Positions 7,542-9,362 of a stretch of DNA of 9,362 nt are shown one piece after another. Within the stretch, counting starts at the first letter, position 1, and each line of letters starts with the position of its first letter. The notes under the pieces are model-generated. The model saw only the letters and a program-made list of their open reading frames with translations, did not search any database and was not told the DNA's origin. The DNA is taken from NCBI GenBank assembly GCA_003647605.1, contig QMND01000018.1:1-9362 (forward strand). Reading direction: 5' to 3'. The stretch comes from Candidatus Shapirobacteria bacterium. Lineage in GTDB: Bacteria > Patescibacteriota > Microgenomatia > UBA12405. Both the position numbers and the translations under genes were made by a program.

Positions 7542-8154
7542 TTTCTCCAAATAAAATTTGATTAACTTGTGCCAAACTAGCCCTAAGCATACCAGAGTTA
7601 TCAATAATCCACAAGGGAATATCTAATTCAGTAGCAATCTCCCGAGACCTCCCCAAAACCGCAGATGAAGAATCTCTAAAAAACCGGATTTGCTCAGCCT
7701 TTTCGGCTTCTCGTGGCAAACTATCTCGTTTTTTGGAATCAACCATTATTCTTTCAAACAATATTAAGGGGTCAACTTGAATAACAACAATACCATCGAC
7801 ACCATGAGACATCCAGTTTGTTGGACAGGGAATACATTCTCCCCCCCTGCAGTGAATCACATGAGTATCTATTGCCAAAATTCCTACAGAAGAAGTGTTT
7901 TTTTTAGCAAGAACATCACACATAAGTTCATCAAAGGCCCTGTTTTTGGTGTCATCGTCTAACTGCCGTAATGCTCGATAATCTCCACTATCTATCCCCA
8001 ATCTTACCATCAAACGCCCAGATGCAGAGAATCTATAAAAATTAGAATGAGACACCATCGAACGATCAAGTATCGTTGTCTTGCCACTCCCATTAACACC
8101 CGTAAACAAATATACTTCACCAAAACTAGGAATGGGTTTCTCTTTTGTACTCAT
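7534..8154 (-). CDS. P-loop nucleotide kinase resembling archaeal-type adenylate kinase (AdkA)
   Basis: 206 aa. Walker A is GVNGSGKTT (19-27). The overall layout follows archaeal AdkA rather than bacterial Adk: DYRALRQLDDDTKNRAFDEL corresponds to the 'RDEMRKLS...' helix; ILAIDTHVIH (92-101) to 'LFIDTHAVI'; GIVVIQVDPLILFER (121-135) to 'IFLLEADPKIILSR'; SKKRD to the Arg-bearing lid loop; and SSSAVLG to 'ATASAVLAG'. Probable activity is phosphate transfer between ATP and a nucleoside monophosphate or a related small substrate, in the cytosol. Odd feature: after DTH, where AdkA has a short Gly/Pro loop, this protein has C102, C107 and C110 (HCRGGECIPC), with H98 and H101 nearby, which looks like a metal site or redox loop. 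Its ATG overlaps the upstream stop as ATGA (8151-8154), and its own stop lies among the methyltransferase starts, so co-translation is likely. The alternative is an AAA-type P-loop kinase of other specificity. Confidence 0.82.
   Translation of the reverse strand: MSTKEKPIPSFGEVYLFTGVNGSGKTTILDRSMVSHSNFYRFSASGRLMVRLGIDSGDYRALRQLDDDTKNRAFDELMCDVLAKKNTSSVGILAIDTHVIHCRGGECIPCPTNWMSHGVDGIVVIQVDPLILFERIMVDSKKRDSLPREAEKAEQIRFFRDSSSAVLGRSREIATELDIPLWIIDNSGMLRASLAQVNQILFGENG
7545..7548 (-). promoter_or_regulatory. Shine-Dalgarno-like GGAG before the methyltransferase, inside the kinase gene
   Basis: GGAG lies in the last codons of the upstream P-loop gene, 3 nt before ATG 7541 and 12 nt before ATG 7532. 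Neither spacing is ideal, so it does not settle the start, but it supports re-initiation near this point and argues against the TTG at 7604. Confidence 0.4.
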
Positions 8155-9362
8155 AATTTATCAGTCCTAATTTTTTCTTCTTTTTTATTTTCCCCCATCG
8201 TAGTAAATCTTGGATCTACAAGACGTGGTACTATCCTAATATCTTGCTCCTTTCCAGGTTCTAAATACAAACAACCACGCTTTTTTACAGGCGTAGCACG
8301 ATAAACTTTGTATTGTAAATTAGGATAAGCAGGATTTATACCAACCTCACCCTTGGGTACCATTCCATTAAACGGAATGACTATGTCTACCTGATTCCAA
8401 TAATTCCAAACCTGTAAGGCCTTAACCTGATCAAAATAGTAATAAAAATCAGGATATCTACCTAAAGAACGCAGTTCCCTATGTATCAAATGACCCATCA
8501 AAGGTTTAAAATAGACACTTAATTTATCAAAATCCCAATATAATCGTTTCCAGTTTATAATCCTCATATTTGAATTTAACAATCTCGCGTTTGTTAAAAA
8601 TATCAACCTATCCATCATATAATGCAAAAAATGCTCTCTGTTTAAATTTTTGAAAACATTACTTTTTTTCATGTACTCTATAACTTGGTCTATGTTAGGA
8701 GTAAACCTTGTAAGACTAAAATGATTGAATAAATTGGATGCTAATGCGAAGGCTACTTCCTTGTATGTTGGTGTATATATCTCGCCAGCCGCAGCAAACT
8801 CCTGCGATTTTTGATTATCCTGGTATATCATTATATATTCCGAAAGAACCTCAAAATAAAGATAACCAAGAATCGGTAATGTATGAATAGTTTCGGTTAA
8901 CATTTCCAAAAAAACAGAAGGCTTCACTTTTTGATTCAAATAATAAGAAGTGTTAGAAATAGATAAATATTTAAACGATCTTTTAATAGAACTTACACAA
9001 GATTTTTTAAGTCGCGCCTTTTCCTCGTCTGAAAGTAAATATTCAAGGTCTTTAAATGTTTGATAATGAATATTTCCCAAACGCAAATAATCAGTACCAA
9101 TGATATTACCCCTGTTAGACTTAGGAAGATCGATTTCGAACAGTAATGTTTCCAAACTTGTTGATTCCCTATTCTTAAAATGCTTTGAAAACGCATGTAA
9201 TTCTTTTTCTAAAATATATCTTCCGAGATTATGCATGCGCAATCCATTTTTCTCTTCGACCAATGGTGTACAATAAATACTAGCAACCAAACAACCAGAA
9301 CTAGGAAAAATTGAACCGTCCTTTTTAATATTATGTAAATTCGGAGTCACATGAGCTAAATA
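8151..9362 (-). CDS. Unrecognised protein, 5' end beyond the window
   Basis: The frame is open from the right edge (base 9362) to TGA at 8151, giving 403 residues. A GTG at 9350 is a possible start, but the four preceding codons (YLAH) join naturally to the next residues, so the gene probably begins outside. I do not recognise the family. Visible features: the N-terminus AHVTPNLHNIKKDGSIFPSS, then CLVASIYCTPL and HNLGRYI; a long middle part rich in Tyr/Phe/Leu and basic residues that looks alpha-helical, with no signal peptide or clear membrane segment; and a C-terminal beta-like region with IPFNGMVPKGEVGINPAYPN and YKVYRATPVKKRGCLYLE, ending in a charged tail. The H-x-T...N-x-x-I...G spacing near the start loosely recalls ADP-ribosyltransferase-fold proteins such as DarT, but this is a hint only. 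The + strand over this gene has nearly balanced C and G, unlike the core genes. It is the upstream gene of the cassette, with an ATGA overlap into the kinase. Confidence 0.85.
   Translation of the reverse strand, partial: YLAHVTPNLHNIKKDGSIFPSSGCLVASIYCTPLVEEKNGLRMHNLGRYILEKELHAFSKHFKNRESTSLETLLFEIDLPKSNRGNIIGTDYLRLGNIHYQTFKDLEYLLSDEEKARLKKSCVSSIKRSFKYLSISNTSYYLNQKVKPSVFLEMLTETIHTLPILGYLYFEVLSEYIMIYQDNQKSQEFAAAGEIYTPTYKEVAFALASNLFNHFSLTRFTPNIDQVIEYMKKSNVFKNLNREHFLHYMMDRLIFLTNARLLNSNMRIINWKRLYWDFDKLSVYFKPLMGHLIHRELRSLGRYPDFYYYFDQVKALQVWNYWNQVDIVIPFNGMVPKGEVGINPAYPNLQYKVYRATPVKKRGCLYLEPGKEQDIRIVPRLVDPRFTTMGENKKEEKIRTDKL
8165..8168 (-). promoter_or_regulatory. Shine-Dalgarno-like AGGA for the P-loop kinase
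   Basis: AGGA lies 10 nt upstream of ATG 8154, inside the end of the preceding gene. Together with the ATGA stop/start overlap it supports this start. The core genes in the window have no comparable motif. Confidence 0.4.

Noticed and set aside
7542..7604. TTG at 7604 as the methyltransferase start
   Set aside because: It needs a 71-nt overlap with the kinase gene, uses a weak codon, and adds residues with no family match; two ATG codons sit right at the kinase stop.
7777..8304. Small + strand ORFs opposite the kinase and the unknown gene
   Set aside because: They overlap well-supported - strand genes and have no recognisable features or start signals.
8993..9196. 67-codon - strand ORF inside the unknown gene in another frame
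   Set aside because: Overlaps the long open frame completely; its hydrophobic stretch is what a T-rich strand gives by chance.
1..9362. tRNA, rRNA, CRISPR arrays, insertion sequences
   Set aside because: No cloverleaf, ribosomal RNA, spaced direct repeats, terminal inverted repeats or transposase could be seen, and almost no non-coding space is available.

Overview
The window looks like part of a chromosome from a Candidate Phyla Radiation (Patescibacteria) bacterium, most likely in the Microgenomates part of that group. This is inferred, not proven. The reasons are AT-rich DNA, small single-copy housekeeping genes packed on both strands, divergent short versions of PheT and RecG, almost no Shine-Dalgarno sequences before the core genes, and a class A penicillin-binding protein ending in an Ig-like domain and a Pro/Ser/Thr tail. 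TGA is used as an ordinary stop (nudix gene, 3'-most large ORF), which argues against the TGA-recoding Gracilibacteria/SR1 lineages.

Positions 1-6740 are a core block. It holds the 3' part of pheT (+), convergent with a PBP1A-type peptidoglycan synthase (-). The two stop codons share a CTAG. Next comes a possible 38-codon membrane mini-ORF (-) ending 2 nt before the PBP start, then recG (+), facing away from the PBP, then an RppH-like Nudix hydrolase (-) that converges on recG. The + strand here is strongly C-rich and G-poor whichever strand is coding, so it looks like a replication- or mutation-driven skew. It visibly shapes protein composition, for example a very Gln-rich RecG.

Positions 6807-9362 are a different kind of DNA: three genes on the - strand joined by stop/start overlaps, with much weaker or no C-over-G skew. 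In order of transcription they are a large unrecognised protein running off the window's right edge, an archaeal-type adenylate-kinase-like P-loop protein with a Cys cluster, and a COG4627-like SAM methyltransferase. The tight coupling suggests one functional cassette, probably acquired. It is the best candidate for something undescribed. No substrate can be named from sequence alone.

No tRNA, rRNA, CRISPR array, insertion sequence, convincing promoter or intrinsic terminator was found. Apart from 4081-4221 (which holds the mini-ORF) and the 66 bases at 6741-6806 (nothing recognisable), the window is essentially all coding.
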